Notes: generated by a model not told the origin, from the letters alone. A DNA stretch of 64,000 nt from Burkholderia anthina (GCF_001547525.1 NZ_CM003769.1:868001-932000); one strand, 5' to 3'; positions 33,403 through 44,645 are shown, numbered from the stretch's first letter. Translations and numbers: made by a program.

Positions 33403-36180
33403 TCAGTTTTCACTCCGCGCCGCGACGAGCACCGCCACAGGCAACGCGGCCAGACAGCGATCGAGCGCCAGCACACCATCCGGCGCATCGATCGCGTCCC
33501 CGGCATTCAACGCGTCTGTCCAGGGCCCTTCGACGCCGCGCGGCAGCACGGCGGCCGTATCACCCCATTGCGCCGGTTCCACGCGCGGCAATCCGGGTGC
33601 TTCGCCCAGCAACCGGCACGCGAGCCGCGTCGCGACCACCACCACGGTCGCCGCATCGTCGCACCGCGCGAACGCCACCGCATGCCGCGCCAACTTGCCG
33701 CGCACGCGCAGCGGAACGTACACGCCATCCGCGAACGTCGTCGGCCATCGCGCGCGCAGCGCCAGCATCCGCTCGATCAGCGCGCGCTTCACGCGCGCGT
33801 CGGGCCATGTCGGCAGATACGACGCAACGGGCGCGTCGACCGCTTCGGCCGCCAGCGTCGCGAACGGCACGTCGCGCCGGTTGTCCGGATCGACGAGCGA
33901 GTGATCCCATGACTCGGTACCTTGATACAGATCGGGCACGCCCGGCGACGCGATCCGCAGCGCCGTCTGCGCGAGGCTGTTGACGACGCCGGCCGGCGCG
34001 ATCCGCGCGACGAACGCATGCAGCCGATGCGGAAAATCCCCGGCGCCGCGCGGCGTCAGGATCGCGCGAACGAACGCCTCGCAGCCGCGCTCGTAGTCGG
34101 GCTCGGGCACGAGCCAGTCGGTGTGCTGCTTCGCTTCGCGCAACGCCTTCGTCTGCCATTGCACGACGCGCGTCGCGAGCGCGTCGAGGCCGGCCGCATC
34201 GTCGGGCGTGAGCGCGGGTGGCCAGCAGCCGACGAGCGTCTGGTACAGCATTGCCTCGGCGGCCGGCCCGGGCGTCCACGCGAGGTCGCGGTGCGCGCCG
34301 CCGCGATGCGGCAGGTTCAGCGCCGACCAGTCGAGCGATGCCGCGCGCCACGCATCGGGCACCTCGCTGAGCACCGCGAGCCGCGCACGCGCGTCCTCGC
34401 CGCGCTTGTGGTCGTGCGTGGCCGTCGCGACGAGCCCGTGCGGCACGGTGCGCGCGCGACGCCGGTTGCGTGCATGGAACGCGCCGCGCGACAGGCTGAA
34501 GTCGCCGGCGTCGGCGCCGACCTCGTTACGCGACAGCAGCCGGCCATAGCGATAGTTGGCCGTATCCTCGACACCCTTCGCGGCCAGCGGGGCGGTGAGC
34601 TGCGCGAACGCGACGCGCGCCGCGACCAGCGCGTCCGCGTTCGCGCGCGGCACGCGCACGACCGGCAGGCCGAGCCACGCGGCCACGCGCTCGAGCGCGA
34701 ACCGGTCGGTCGGATCGACCGCCGCATACGCACCGTCATACGCGTGGGCGAGCACGCGCCGGTCGGTGTCGGCGAGTTCGTCGCCCGGCGCCGGATACAT
34801 CCGGTACACGGGCAGCCGCACCGCGAGTTCGCCGAGCACGCGCTGGATCGCGAGCCGGCTCACGTCGCGCGTCGCGGGCGACGCCCGCGCGATCCCGTGC
34901 AGCAACCGCGCGACCCGCGCATGCTCGATGGCGAGCTGGCGCATCAGCACGCGCCGCTTGCCGTCGAGCGCTTCCTGCGCGAACGTGCGCGCCGAACCCG
35001 ACACGGCCGCCCAGTGCGCGGCGAGCGGCGCGGCGCCGGCCGGGTCGTGCAGCAGCGCGCCGACGTCGTTCATGAAGTCGTAGCCGGTCGTGCCGTCGAC
35101 GGCCCAGTCGCTGCGCAGCGCCTCGCGGGGCGCGAGGATCTTCTCGACCACGATGTAGGGCCGCGCGTCGCGCTGCGCGTCGCGCTGCGCGGCGAGCCGC
35201 GCGTGCAGCCGCCGGCAGTACGCGCGCGGATCGGCGAGGCCGTCGACGTGATCGACGCGCACGCCGTCGACCAGCCCGGCCGCGTGGAGGCGCAGCGGCA
35301 GCGCATGAACGGCATCGAACACCGCGTCGTCTTCGACGCGTACGGCCGCGAGCGTCGCGATGTCGAAGAAGCGCCGCCAGTTCAGCTCGTCGGCGGCCGT
35401 GCGCCACCACGCGAGTCGGTAGTGCTGGCGTTCGAGCAATCGGTGCAGGCAGGCGCGCGAGCGGGCGCGGCGCGGGTCGGCGCCGCGCAATACCGCGTCG
35501 AGCGCATGCGGGCCGTGCGCGGCCGCATGATCGCGCAGCGCCGCATGAGCGGCGGCCAGCCGCGCGCTGCCGCGTGCCGGCGCGGCGTCGAAGCGCTCGG
35601 CGAGCGCGTTCAGGTCCGCGCGGTTCGCGATGCGCAGGATTTCCGCGTAGGTGGCGGCGGCCACGGGCAGCCGCCGCCCGGGGCACGCGATATAGAAGCG
35701 GCCCGCGACCGGATCGGCGCGCAGCGTGATGTCGCCGGCCGCGAGCGCATCGCCGTACGGCGCGCCGAGGCACGGCAGCAGCACCTTGCCGTCGAGCGCC
35801 GGGTCGGGCGGATGCCAGTCGATGTCGAAGGTGCGTGCGTACGGGCTCGCCGGCCCCCATTCGAGCACGTCGTTCCACCAGCCGTTCGACGACCCGCCGA
35901 CGCCCATGTGGTTCGGCACGATGTCGATGATGATGCCGAGGCCGCGCGCGCGCAGCGCATCGACGAGCCGCAGGAAGCCGGCTTCGCCGCCGAGTTCCGC
36001 GCTGAGCGCGCCGTAGTCGACGGTGTCGTAGCCGTGCAGCGAGCCGCGCTCGGCCGTCGACACCGGCGACAGGTACAGGTGGCTCACGCCGAGCCGCGCG
36101 AAGTAGTCGGCGTGCGCGGCCGCGTCGTCGAACGTGAAGCCCGCGTGCAATTGCAGGCGCAGCGTCGCGCGCGGCGTCAT
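33403..36180 (-). CDS. treY: Maltooligosyl trehalose synthase
   Basis: A 925-residue GH13 enzyme, last gene of the operon. It isomerises the reducing end of maltooligosaccharides to trehalose. Seen: the N-terminal LHAGFTFDDAAAHADYFARL, LGVSHLYLSPVS, IIIDIVPNHMGV and NGWWNDVLEWGP; the catalytic Asp lies in DGVRVDHVDGL, and the acid Glu in YIVVEKIL; the C-terminal part has GVPDLYQGTE. All are TreY hallmarks. The start at 36180 overlaps the malQ stop by 4 nt (ATGA). Works with TreZ to turn glucan into trehalose. Confidence 0.95.
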   Translation of the reverse strand: MTPRATLRLQLHAGFTFDDAAAHADYFARLGVSHLYLSPVSTAERGSLHGYDTVDYGALSAELGGEAGFLRLVDALRARGLGIIIDIVPNHMGVGGSSNGWWNDVLEWGPASPYARTFDIDWHPPDPALDGKVLLPCLGAPYGDALAAGDITLRADPVAGRFYIACPGRRLPVAAATYAEILRIANRADLNALAERFDAAPARGSARLAAAHAALRDHAAAHGPHALDAVLRGADPRRARSRACLHRLLERQHYRLAWWRTAADELNWRRFFDIATLAAVRVEDDAVFDAVHALPLRLHAAGLVDGVRVDHVDGLADPRAYCRRLHARLAAQRDAQRDARPYIVVEKILAPREALRSDWAVDGTTGYDFMNDVGALLHDPAGAAPLAAHWAAVSGSARTFAQEALDGKRRVLMRQLAIEHARVARLLHGIARASPATRDVSRLAIQRVLGELAVRLPVYRMYPAPGDELADTDRRVLAHAYDGAYAAVDPTDRFALERVAAWLGLPVVRVPRANADALVAARVAFAQLTAPLAAKGVEDTANYRYGRLLSRNEVGADAGDFSLSRGAFHARNRRRARTVPHGLVATATHDHKRGEDARARLAVLSEVPDAWRAASLDWSALNLPHRGGAHRDLAWTPGPAAEAMLYQTLVGCWPPALTPDDAAGLDALATRVVQWQTKALREAKQHTDWLVPEPDYERGCEAFVRAILTPRGAGDFPHRLHAFVARIAPAGVVNSLAQTALRIASPGVPDLYQGTESWDHSLVDPDNRRDVPFATLAAEAVDAPVASYLPTWPDARVKRALIERMLALRARWPTTFADGVYVPLRVRGKLARHAVAFARCDDAATVVVVATRLACRLLGEAPGLPRVEPAQWGDTAAVLPRGVEGPWTDALNAGDAIDAPDGVLALDRCLAALPVAVLVAARSEN

Positions 36181-38405
36181 GGGCGGCGCCCCCGCGAACG
36201 GCGCGCATGCACGACGGCGGCGATGCGCGTGCGCACGTCGGTGTCGAACAGCGTGTCGACCGTGCGCGGCAGACGCTGCCGCCAGTTCGGATGGCCGCAG
36301 GGCGGCCCCGGCAGGTTCGGCTGCGCGTCGAGCGCGAGCAGATCCTCGAGCGGCAGCAGCGCGAGCGGCGACGGGCTGCTCGCGACGTAGCCGAGGATCG
36401 CGTTCACCGGCGGCATGTCGGCCGGCGGCACCGCGGCGCCGGCCGGCGCGCACCCGGCCTGTTGCAGCGCGTGCCACAGCGCCGCGCGCTCGGTGGCGCG
36501 TTCCGCGTGGGCGGCGAGCAGTTCGGGCGGCGAAGCCGGCGGCGGCGTCGGCTTGCCCGGCTCGGGGCGCTGCACGGTATCGTGTCCGAACGCCATGCGC
36601 TGCACGATCTCGTCGGAATCGTGCGCGCTCGCATCGTCCGGCGCCGGGGCGGCCACGTCGCGCGGCGGTGTGTCGTCGCGCCGTTTCCCGGCTTCGGCGT
36701 CGGCGGCGACGCGCCGCCATCCGAGATCGACGCCGCGCCACCAGCCGGCCACGGTCGGCAAGTCGTGCGTCGAGGTGGTCGCGATCGCATCGCGATCCCA
36801 TGCGGACGGCGGCCGGAACGCGCCGTTCGCGTCGCGTTCGAACCACAGCACGCGCATGCCCGCGACGCCCTGCGCGCCGAGTCGTTCGCGCAATCCGGCC
36901 GGCACGGTGCCGAGATCCTCGCCGATCGCGATCGCGCGATGGCGGGCCGCCTCGAGCGCGACGAGCCGCACCAGATCGTCGAGCGGATAGCGCAGGTACG
37001 CGCCGCTGCGCGGCGAGCCGCCGTCCGGCACGATCCACATCCGCGCGAAGCCGAGCACGTGATCGATGCGGATGCCGCCCGCGTGCGCGCACGCGGCGCG
37101 CAGCAGCTCGATGAACGGCACGAAGCCGTCCGCGCGCAGCGCGGCGGGCGTCCACGTCGTCACGCCCCACGCCTGGCCGGCCGCATTGAACAGGTCGGGC
37201 GGCGCGCCGAGCGACACGCCGCGCAGCAGCGTCGTGCCGTGCGCCCACGCGTCGCTGCCGGCGCGATCGGAGCCGACCGCGAGATCGGCGATCAGCCCGG
37301 TCGCCATGCCAGCGCCGCGCGCCGCGTGCTGCGCGTCGCCCAGCGCGCGCGACGCGCACCATTGCAGGAAGGTGTGGAACGCGATCGTGTCGGCATGCGC
37401 GTGCGCGAACGCGTCGACTTCCGCCGATCCCGGCATGCGCCATTGCGCCGGCCATTGCCGCCAATCCGCGCCGATCCCGTGCTCGATGCAGAACGCCTGC
37501 AGCGCATCGAAGCGCGCGTGCGCGTCGAGCGCCGCGCCGCCCGCCGCGCGAAACCGCTGGTACGTGTCGCGCGACGGGTCGTCGCTCGCGCGCCATGCGT
37601 CGAAGCATGCACGCAGACGGCGCAGCTTCGCCGGCAGCACGCGGGGCCAGTCGATCAGTGCGGCGTCGGCGTCGGCGGCCGATGCGCGCGGCGCGGCATC
37701 GGCGCCCGGCACCGCGTCGCAGTCGAGATACGCGACGTTGTGCCAGCGCCTCGACGACGGCGAATACGGGCTGTCGTGCGCGGGGAGGGCCGGAAAGCCG
37801 GCGTGCGTCGGGCTGATCGCCACGGCCTGCGCGCCGTGTCGCGCCGCGTGCGCGGCGAGCCGCGCGAGCGTCGTGTAGTCGCCCGCGCCGTCGTCGCCGG
37901 TGCGGCGCAGACCGTAGAGCTGCGCGGCGATGCCCCAGCGGCTGTTCGCGTCGCGTGTGCGCGCGAACGTGTCGAACGGCCGCGCCCGCGGCGGTGCGAT
38001 CGCGAGCCCGATACGCTGCTCGCCGACGTCGAGCGCGTGATAGCCGGCCATCGCGAGCGGCGGCAGCGTGCCGTGTTCGCCCGTGCCGCCCACGCGCCCG
38101 TCCACGTGCCCGCCGCTTTCGAGCGAGATCCTGAAGCGCGCGCCCGGCGCCGCGACGGTCGCGGGCAGCGTCAGCGGCAGGCCGGCGTCGCCGGTCACGG
38201 TGCGCGGCGGCGCCGCGTTCGCGTCGGCGAGCGCCGCCGCGCTGTCGACCCGCTGGATCGCGGTGCCGCACGGCCAGCCGAGCGCATCGACGAGCGCGAC
38301 GAGCGCGTCGTCGTCCACGCGCCGCGCGACGCCGCCCGCGTCGGTCCAGTCGGGCTCCAGCCCGGCCGCACGGGCGAGCGCCGCGATCGGAACGTCGGTC
38401 GTCAT
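36177..38405 (-). CDS. malQ: 4-alpha-glucanotransferase (amylomaltase)
   Basis: A 742-residue GH77 enzyme. It transfers alpha-1,4-glucan chains between acceptors and releases glucose, recycling the short products of GlgX and TreZ. The catalytic Asp is in GGIRIDHVLGFARMW, the acid Glu in AIGEDLGTVP, and the stabiliser in TSTHDLPTVAGWW. It is about 240 residues longer than small bacterial amylomaltases, through an extra N-terminal beta-sandwich region (first 170 residues) as in E. coli MalQ. The ATG at 38405 follows GGAG and overlaps treZ (ATGA at 38402). Confidence 0.92.
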   Translation of the reverse strand: MTTDVPIAALARAAGLEPDWTDAGGVARRVDDDALVALVDALGWPCGTAIQRVDSAAALADANAAPPRTVTGDAGLPLTLPATVAAPGARFRISLESGGHVDGRVGGTGEHGTLPPLAMAGYHALDVGEQRIGLAIAPPRARPFDTFARTRDANSRWGIAAQLYGLRRTGDDGAGDYTTLARLAAHAARHGAQAVAISPTHAGFPALPAHDSPYSPSSRRWHNVAYLDCDAVPGADAAPRASAADADAALIDWPRVLPAKLRRLRACFDAWRASDDPSRDTYQRFRAAGGAALDAHARFDALQAFCIEHGIGADWRQWPAQWRMPGSAEVDAFAHAHADTIAFHTFLQWCASRALGDAQHAARGAGMATGLIADLAVGSDRAGSDAWAHGTTLLRGVSLGAPPDLFNAAGQAWGVTTWTPAALRADGFVPFIELLRAACAHAGGIRIDHVLGFARMWIVPDGGSPRSGAYLRYPLDDLVRLVALEAARHRAIAIGEDLGTVPAGLRERLGAQGVAGMRVLWFERDANGAFRPPSAWDRDAIATTSTHDLPTVAGWWRGVDLGWRRVAADAEAGKRRDDTPPRDVAAPAPDDASAHDSDEIVQRMAFGHDTVQRPEPGKPTPPPASPPELLAAHAERATERAALWHALQQAGCAPAGAAVPPADMPPVNAILGYVASSPSPLALLPLEDLLALDAQPNLPGPPCGHPNWRQRLPRTVDTLFDTDVRTRIAAVVHARRSRGRRP

Positions 38406-40273
38406 GATGAACTCCGTCCGTTCGCGCGGTGATGCCGCGCATCCTGGTTGACCGCGCCGTCGCGCCACGCGATGCACGCGCGGGGCGGCACGTGCCCGCC
38501 CGGCAGCCGGTCGCGCGCGCGCGGCGGCGTCTCGAACACGATCTTGCCGACCGGCAGCGCGGGCAGCGTCGCGTCGTGCGAGCCGAGATTCAGCGCGATC
38601 GTCAGCGTGCTGCCGTCGCCGAGGCGCCAGCGCGCGGCGAGCGCGGGCGGGTCGCCGTCACCCGCGAGCAGATCGACGCCGAGCGACCGCGCGCCGGCCA
38701 GGTGCGGCGTCACGAGCGCCGCGCGCACGGCCAGCGCGCTGCGGTAGAAGCGCCGCCACGCGGCCGCGTCGGGCCACGATTCGTCGGGCGGATGGTGCGA
38801 CGACGAGCGCACGAACGTCGCGATGTCGTTCGGATCGGGAATCGCGTCGCGATGCGCGGCATCGGCGAACGCGGGAAACGCGGCGAATTCGCGGCGCCGG
38901 CCTTCGCGCACCGCGTCGGCGAGCGCGCCGCGATAGTCGGTGAAGAACTGGAACGGCTGCGTGCTGCCGTCTTCCTCGCCCATGAACAGCAGCGGAATCG
39001 ACGGCGCAAGCAGCATCAACGCGGTGGCCGCGCGCACCGCGTCGTCGTTCGCGAGCGCGCGCAGCCGTTCGCCGAACGCGCGGTTGCCGATCTGGTCGTG
39101 GTTCTGCAGAAACACGACGAACGCGGTCGGCGGCAGGTGCGCGCTCGGCTCGCCGCGCGCGGCGCCGTCGTGCAGCGGCGACGGTTCGCCCTGATACGCG
39201 AAGCCTTCGCCGAGCGTGCGCGCGAAATGGCGCAGCGGCGCGTCGGCGTACGCGCGATAGTAGCCGTCGCGCTCGCCCGTCAGCAGCACGTGCGCGCTGT
39301 TGTGGAAATCGTCGTTCCATTGCGCGTCGAAGCCGCCCGGGCCGAGCAGGCTCGCGGTATTGCGCTCGTTCTCCAGCACGAGATGCACGTGGCGCGCGTC
39401 GCCCGCGTGCGCGCGTACGCGGCGCGCGAGTTCGCGCAGCCATGCGTCGTCGCCGATCGCGTGCGCGGCGTCGATGCGCAGCCCGTCGAAACGGTACTCG
39501 TCGAGCCAGTACAGCGCGTTGTCGATGAAGAACGCGCTCGTCTGCGGGCGGGAGAAGTCGATCGCCGGTCCCCACGCGGTCTGCCGGTCCGCGCGGAAGA
39601 ATTCGGGCGCGTAGCGCGGCAGCAGGTTGCCGTCGGGGCCGAAGTGGTTGTAGACGACGTCGAGGAACACCTGCAGCCCGAGCCCGTGCGCGGTGTCGAC
39701 CAGCGACTTCAGCTCCTCGGGCCGCCCGTACGACGCGTCGGGCGCGAACGGCAGCACGCCGTCGTAGCCCCAGTTGCGCGCGCCCGGGAACGCGTTGACG
39801 GGCATCAGCTCGACGGCGGTCACGCCGAGTTCGGCGATCGTCGGCAGCCGCCGCTCGACGGCCGCGTAGCCGCCGCAGGCGCCGACATGCAGCTCGTACA
39901 GCACCGTCTCGTGCCACGGGCGGCCGCGCCATGCGTCGTGACGCCAGCGGTACGCGGTTGGATCGACGATCTGGCTCGGCCCGTGCACGTCGTACGGCTG
40001 GAAGCGCGACGCAGGATCGGGCACCGCGAGCGCGTCGTCGAGCAGGTAGCGGTACAGCGTGCCGGGGCCGCACGGCGCGACCGTCTCGAACCAGCCGTCG
40101 CCGGCCGGCGTCATCGGAATCGCGCGGCCGCCTTCGTCCTGCAGCTCGACGGCGGCCGTGCGGCTCGCGGGCGCCCACAGCCGGAAACGCGTGTGGTCGG
40201 CATCGACGCAGGTCGCGCCGAACGACGATTCGAATGCATGCGTGCCGGTTGGGCGGGCGGAACGGGATGTCAT
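38402..40273 (-). CDS. treZ: Maltooligosyltrehalose trehalohydrolase
   Basis: A 623-residue GH13 enzyme that cuts trehalose from the end of maltooligosyltrehalose made by TreY. The CBM48-like N-terminal part (TRFRLWAPASRTAAVEL) is followed by YELHVGACGGYAAVERRLP, VFLDVVYNHFGPDGNLL, DGLRIDAAHAI (nucleophile), HVHLVLENERN (acid Glu) and FVVFLQNHDQIGNRAFG. These are standard TreZ motifs. It starts at an ATG overlapping the glgX stop (ATGA at 40270). The C-terminal tail ends in an Arg/Ser-rich stretch beyond the barrel. Confidence 0.94.
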   Translation of the reverse strand: MTSRSARPTGTHAFESSFGATCVDADHTRFRLWAPASRTAAVELQDEGGRAIPMTPAGDGWFETVAPCGPGTLYRYLLDDALAVPDPASRFQPYDVHGPSQIVDPTAYRWRHDAWRGRPWHETVLYELHVGACGGYAAVERRLPTIAELGVTAVELMPVNAFPGARNWGYDGVLPFAPDASYGRPEELKSLVDTAHGLGLQVFLDVVYNHFGPDGNLLPRYAPEFFRADRQTAWGPAIDFSRPQTSAFFIDNALYWLDEYRFDGLRIDAAHAIGDDAWLRELARRVRAHAGDARHVHLVLENERNTASLLGPGGFDAQWNDDFHNSAHVLLTGERDGYYRAYADAPLRHFARTLGEGFAYQGEPSPLHDGAARGEPSAHLPPTAFVVFLQNHDQIGNRAFGERLRALANDDAVRAATALMLLAPSIPLLFMGEEDGSTQPFQFFTDYRGALADAVREGRRREFAAFPAFADAAHRDAIPDPNDIATFVRSSSHHPPDESWPDAAAWRRFYRSALAVRAALVTPHLAGARSLGVDLLAGDGDPPALAARWRLGDGSTLTIALNLGSHDATLPALPVGKIVFETPPRARDRLPGGHVPPRACIAWRDGAVNQDARHHRANGRSSS

Positions 40274-42402
40274 GGCGATCCTCGGGAAGGAGACTGATCG
40301 GGCGGCGGCACGGCCGCGACCGCGATCGCGGCCGCATGCGCGGCGACGTCGAGGCCCGCTTCCGGCCACGAGCGCGGGCCCGAGTCGGGCGTCGCGGTGT
40401 CGAGCAGGATCCGGTAATCGAGTACGGGCGCGGGCGGCATGAACGTGATGGTGTCGGCCGATGCGTTCAGCATCACGAGCAACGCCTCGGTGCGTCCGGT
40501 GCGGCCGGTGCCGACGCGCCGCATCGTCAGCGCGCGGCGTTCGCCGTCTTCCCACGCGGGGACGGTCAGCGCGTCGCCGCGTTCGTCGAACCATTCGATC
40601 TCGCGCATGCCCGGCGCGCCGTCGCGGTCGCCCGACGGGTAGCGCGGCGCCGACATCACCGGGTACATGCGCCGCAGCGCGGCGAGCCGCGACACGAAGC
40701 GGGTCATCTCCACGCCTTCGTCGCCGTGCGCCAAGTCCCAGTCGAGCCAGGACAGTTCGTTATCCTGGCAATACGCGTTGTTGTTGCCCTGCTGCGTGCG
40801 GCCGAATTCGTCGCCCGCCACGAGCATCGGCGTGCCGAGCGCGGTAAACAGCGTCGCGAGCATCGAGCGCGCGACGCGCCGGCGCACGTCGCGGATCGCC
40901 GCGTCGTCGGTCGGCCCTTCGGCGCCCCAGTTCGCGCTGCAGTTGTCGTCGCGGCCGTCGCGGTTGTCCTCGCCGTTCGCGTCGTTGTGCTTGCCCGCAT
41001 ACGACACGAGATCGGCGAGCGTGAAGCCGTCGTGCGCGGTGACGAAATTGATCGATGCCCAGGTACGGCGCCGCCCGTGATTGAACAGGTCGGCCGAGCC
41101 CGACAAGCGTGCCGCCAGTTCCGGGCGCTGGCCAGCGTCGCCGCGCCAGAAGCGTCGCACGGTGTCGCGAAACCGGTCGTTCCACTCGGCGAAGCCGGGC
41201 GGATGGCGGCCGAGCTGATAGCCGCCGGGGCCGAGATCCCACGGCTCGGTGATGAGCTTGCGCTGCGCGAGCACGGGGTCCTGCCGCAGCGCGTCGAAGA
41301 ACCCCGCGCCGGGTTCGAAGCCGTGATCCTCGCGGCCGAGCGTCACGCCGAGATCGAAGCGGAAGCCGTCGATGTTGAACGCGGTGGCCCAGTAGCGCAG
41401 CGAATCCATCACCATCTGCACGACGCGCGGATGCGACATGTTCAGCGTGTTGCCGCACCCGGTTTCGTCGACGTGGTAGCGCGGATCGTCGGGCCGCAGC
41501 CGGTAATAGCTCGCGTTGTCGAGGCCGCGCCACGACAGCGTGGGCCCGAGCTGGTTGCCTTCGCACGTGTGGTTGTAGACGACGTCGAGCACGACCTCGA
41601 TGCCGGCCGCGTGCAACTGGCGCACCGCGATGCGCATTTCGTCGAGTCGCCGCGTCGTCAGATACGACGGCTCCGGCGCGAAGAACGCCGCCGTGTCGTA
41701 GCCCCAGTAGTTGCGCAGCCCGCGTTTCACGAGCTCGCGCTGCTGCAGGAACGCGTGAATAGGCAGCAGCTCGACCGTCGTCACGCCGATCGACAGCAGG
41801 TGATCGATGAACGCCGGATGCGCGAGCGACGCGAACGTGCCGCGCTCCGGCGGGCGCAGCCCGGCGCGGCGCATCGACGCGCCGCGTACGTGCGTCTCGT
41901 AGATCACGGTACTGCGCCACGGCACGTTCGGGCGCCGGTCGTTGCTCCAGTCGAACGCTTCGTCGACGACCACGGCTTTCGGCATCGCGGGCGCCGAATC
42001 GCGGCGGTCCATCGACAGATCGGCCCGATTCGAATGCACGCGATAGCCGAACAGCGCGTCCGACCAGCGGAACTGGCCGACCAGCTTGCGTGCGTACGGA
42101 TCGAGCAGCAGCTTGGTCGGATTGAAGCGATGGCCGTTCTGCGGCTGGTACGGACCGTCCGCACGAAACCCGTACACGGTGCCCGGATGCGCGTTGGGCA
42201 GGTAGCCGTGCCACACCTCGTCGGTGCATTCGGGCAGGTCGAGGCGCGCGAGTTCCTTGCGGCCGGTCGGATCGAACACGCACAGCTGAATGCGATGCGC
42301 GTGCGCGGAAAACACCGCGAAATTGGTCCCGAGACCGTCCCAGGTCGCGCCGAGCGGATAGCTGCGGCCGGATTCGAGACGGGTGGGGAGGGCGGTCGGC
42401 AT
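40270..42402 (-). CDS. glgX: Glycogen debranching enzyme GlgX
   Basis: A 710-residue isoamylase-type GH13 protein that removes alpha-1,6 branches. Evidence: SYPLGATWDGLGTNFAVFSA, then VIYETHVRGASM, EVVLDVVYNHTCEGNQLGP, DGFRFDLGVTLGRE (nucleophile Asp), and LITEPWDLGPGGYQLG (acid Glu). It works between GlgB and TreZ in the cycle. The distance to glgB is 36 nt, the only gap in this operon longer than an overlap, so its own ribosome binding site may matter. Confidence 0.95.
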   Translation of the reverse strand: MPTALPTRLESGRSYPLGATWDGLGTNFAVFSAHAHRIQLCVFDPTGRKELARLDLPECTDEVWHGYLPNAHPGTVYGFRADGPYQPQNGHRFNPTKLLLDPYARKLVGQFRWSDALFGYRVHSNRADLSMDRRDSAPAMPKAVVVDEAFDWSNDRRPNVPWRSTVIYETHVRGASMRRAGLRPPERGTFASLAHPAFIDHLLSIGVTTVELLPIHAFLQQRELVKRGLRNYWGYDTAAFFAPEPSYLTTRRLDEMRIAVRQLHAAGIEVVLDVVYNHTCEGNQLGPTLSWRGLDNASYYRLRPDDPRYHVDETGCGNTLNMSHPRVVQMVMDSLRYWATAFNIDGFRFDLGVTLGREDHGFEPGAGFFDALRQDPVLAQRKLITEPWDLGPGGYQLGRHPPGFAEWNDRFRDTVRRFWRGDAGQRPELAARLSGSADLFNHGRRRTWASINFVTAHDGFTLADLVSYAGKHNDANGEDNRDGRDDNCSANWGAEGPTDDAAIRDVRRRVARSMLATLFTALGTPMLVAGDEFGRTQQGNNNAYCQDNELSWLDWDLAHGDEGVEMTRFVSRLAALRRMYPVMSAPRYPSGDRDGAPGMREIEWFDERGDALTVPAWEDGERRALTMRRVGTGRTGRTEALLVMLNASADTITFMPPAPVLDYRILLDTATPDSGPRSWPEAGLDVAAHAAAIAVAAVPPPDQSPSRGSP

Positions 42403-42438
42403 GGGGCGGTTCTCCGTGTCGAGGGCGCGAGTGAGTGA

Positions 42439-44645
42439 TCAGGCAGGGGTGAGCCACAGCGTCGCGAGCGGCGGCAGGCGCAAGGTCGCCGACCACGCCT
42501 CGCCGTGGGCCGGCACGGCTTCGGCCCACACGGCGCCGTCGTTGCCGGCGTTGGTGCCGCCGTACGTCGCGGCATCGGTGTTCATCAGTTCGCGCCAGTG
42601 GCCGGGCGCGGGCAGCCCGAGGCGGTAGCCGCTGCGCGGCACGGGCGTGAAGTTGCACACGGCGACGACGAGGTGCCCCGCATCGTCGCGGCGGGCGAAC
42701 GCGAACACGCTGTTGTCGCGGTCGTCGCCGATCAGCCAGGAGAACCCGGCCGCGTGGCAGTCGAGCGCATGCAGCGCCGGTTCGGCCGCATACGTGCGGT
42801 TCAGATCCCGCACCAGCCGCTGCACGCCGCGATGCGCGGGCGCGTCGAGCAAGTCCCAGTGCGGTGTCGCATCGTGCGCGAACTCCGACCATTGCGCGAA
42901 TTCGCTGCCCATGAACAGCAGCTTCTTGCCGGGATGCGCCCACATGAAGCCGAAATACGCGCGCAGCGTCGCGAGCCGCTGCCACGCGTCGCCGGGCATC
43001 TTCGCGACGAGCGAGCCCTTGCCGTGCACGACCTCGTCGTGCGACAGCGGCAGCACGAAGCGCTCGGAGAACGCGTACACGAGCCCGAACGTCATCCGGT
43101 CGTGGTGATAGCGGCGATGGATCGGGTCTTCGTGCAGATACGCGAGCGTGTCGTGCATCCAGCCCATGTTCCATTTGAAGTCGAAGCCGAGCCCGCCGTC
43201 GGCGGTCGACGCGGTGACGCCGGGCCATGCGGTCGATTCTTCCGCGACGGTGACGACGCCGGCCGGCGCGGACGCACCGTGCAGCGTGTCGTTCAGCCGG
43301 CGCAGGAACGCGACCGATTCGAGGTTCTCGCGGCCGCCGTACACGTTCGGCACCCATTCGCCTTCCTTGCGCGAATAGTCGCGATACAGCATCGACGCGA
43401 CCGCGTCGACGCGGATGCCGTCCACGTGATAGCGGCGCGCCCATGCGAGCGCCGACGCGACGAGGAATGCACTGACTTCGGTGCGCCCGACGTTGAACAC
43501 GCAGGTGTTCCAGTCGGGATGCATGCCTTCGCGCGGATCGGCATGCTCGTACAGCGCGCTGCCGTCGAATTGCGCGAGCCCGTGCGCGTCGTTCGGAAAA
43601 TGCGCGGGCACCCAGTCGACGATCACGCCGATGCCGGCCGCATGCGCGCGATCGACGAACCGCGCGAAACCCTCGACCGGCCCGAAGCGCGCGGACGGCG
43701 CGAACTGCGCGAGCGGCTGGTAGCCCCACGAGCCGCCGAACGGGTATTCGGCGATCGGCATGAACTCGACGTGCGTGAAGCCCATCCCCTTCACGTATGG
43801 AATCAGCCGCTCGGCGAGTTCGTCCCAGGTCGCGCTGCGGTCCATCTGTTCGGGGATGCGCTGCCACGATTCCGGATGGACCTCGTAGATCGACCACGGC
43901 ACGCGATAGCGGTCGTCGTTGCGCGGCCGCGCGTGCATCCAGCCGTCGTCGTGCCATGCGAACGCGTGGAGCGCCGCGACGTCGGCGACCACCGATGCCG
44001 TGCTCGGCGGCGCCTCGGTCGCGCGCGCGCACGGGTCGGCCTTGTGCGGCAGCACGCGCCCGTCGGCCGCGCGCAGCTCGTACTTGTAGCGCTCGCCCGC
44101 GCCGATGCCCGGCACGAACAGCTCCCATACGCCCGACGGCCGCCGCAGCCGCATCGGATGGCGGCGCCCGTCCCATGCATTGAAATCGCCGACCACCGAT
44201 ACGCGCTGCGCGTTCGGCGCCCAGACCGCGAAGCGCACGCCGTCGGTATCGTCGATGCGCACCGGTGTCGCGCCGAGGCAGTCGAGCACGGCATCGGGAT
44301 CGCCGGCCGAGAAGCGCGCGAGCGCCGCTTCGTCGAGCAGCGTGCCGAATGCATACGCGTCGTCGGTGACCTGGTGCGCGTTCGGCCAGTCGATCGCAAG
44401 CAGGTAATGCGGCCAGCCGCCGTCGTGCGCGATCGTCCCCGCGAAGCAGCCGGCGCGATCGATGCAGGCGAGCGCGCCGAGCTCGGCGCCGTCCGGCGAC
44501 AGCGCGCGCACGCGCTCCGCACCGGGCAGCAGCGCCCGCACGACGATCCGGTCGGCCTGTTCGTGCGGGCCGAGGCACGCAAACGGGTCGGGATGGCGGC
44601 CGGCGAGCAGCGCGTCGATATCGGCGCGTTCGAACAGCGTGTCGG

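Noticed and set aside
36207-38432. Long plus-strand frames opposite malQ, treZ, glgX and glgB
   Set aside because: Arg-, Ala- and Val-rich with no motifs; mirror frames of the minus-strand operon.
33403-38442. A 1,679-codon minus-strand frame covering treY and part of malQ
   Set aside because: Only the treY part (from 36180) has protein-like sequence; the rest is Arg/Ala-rich shadow of malQ in another frame, a usual effect of very high GC.
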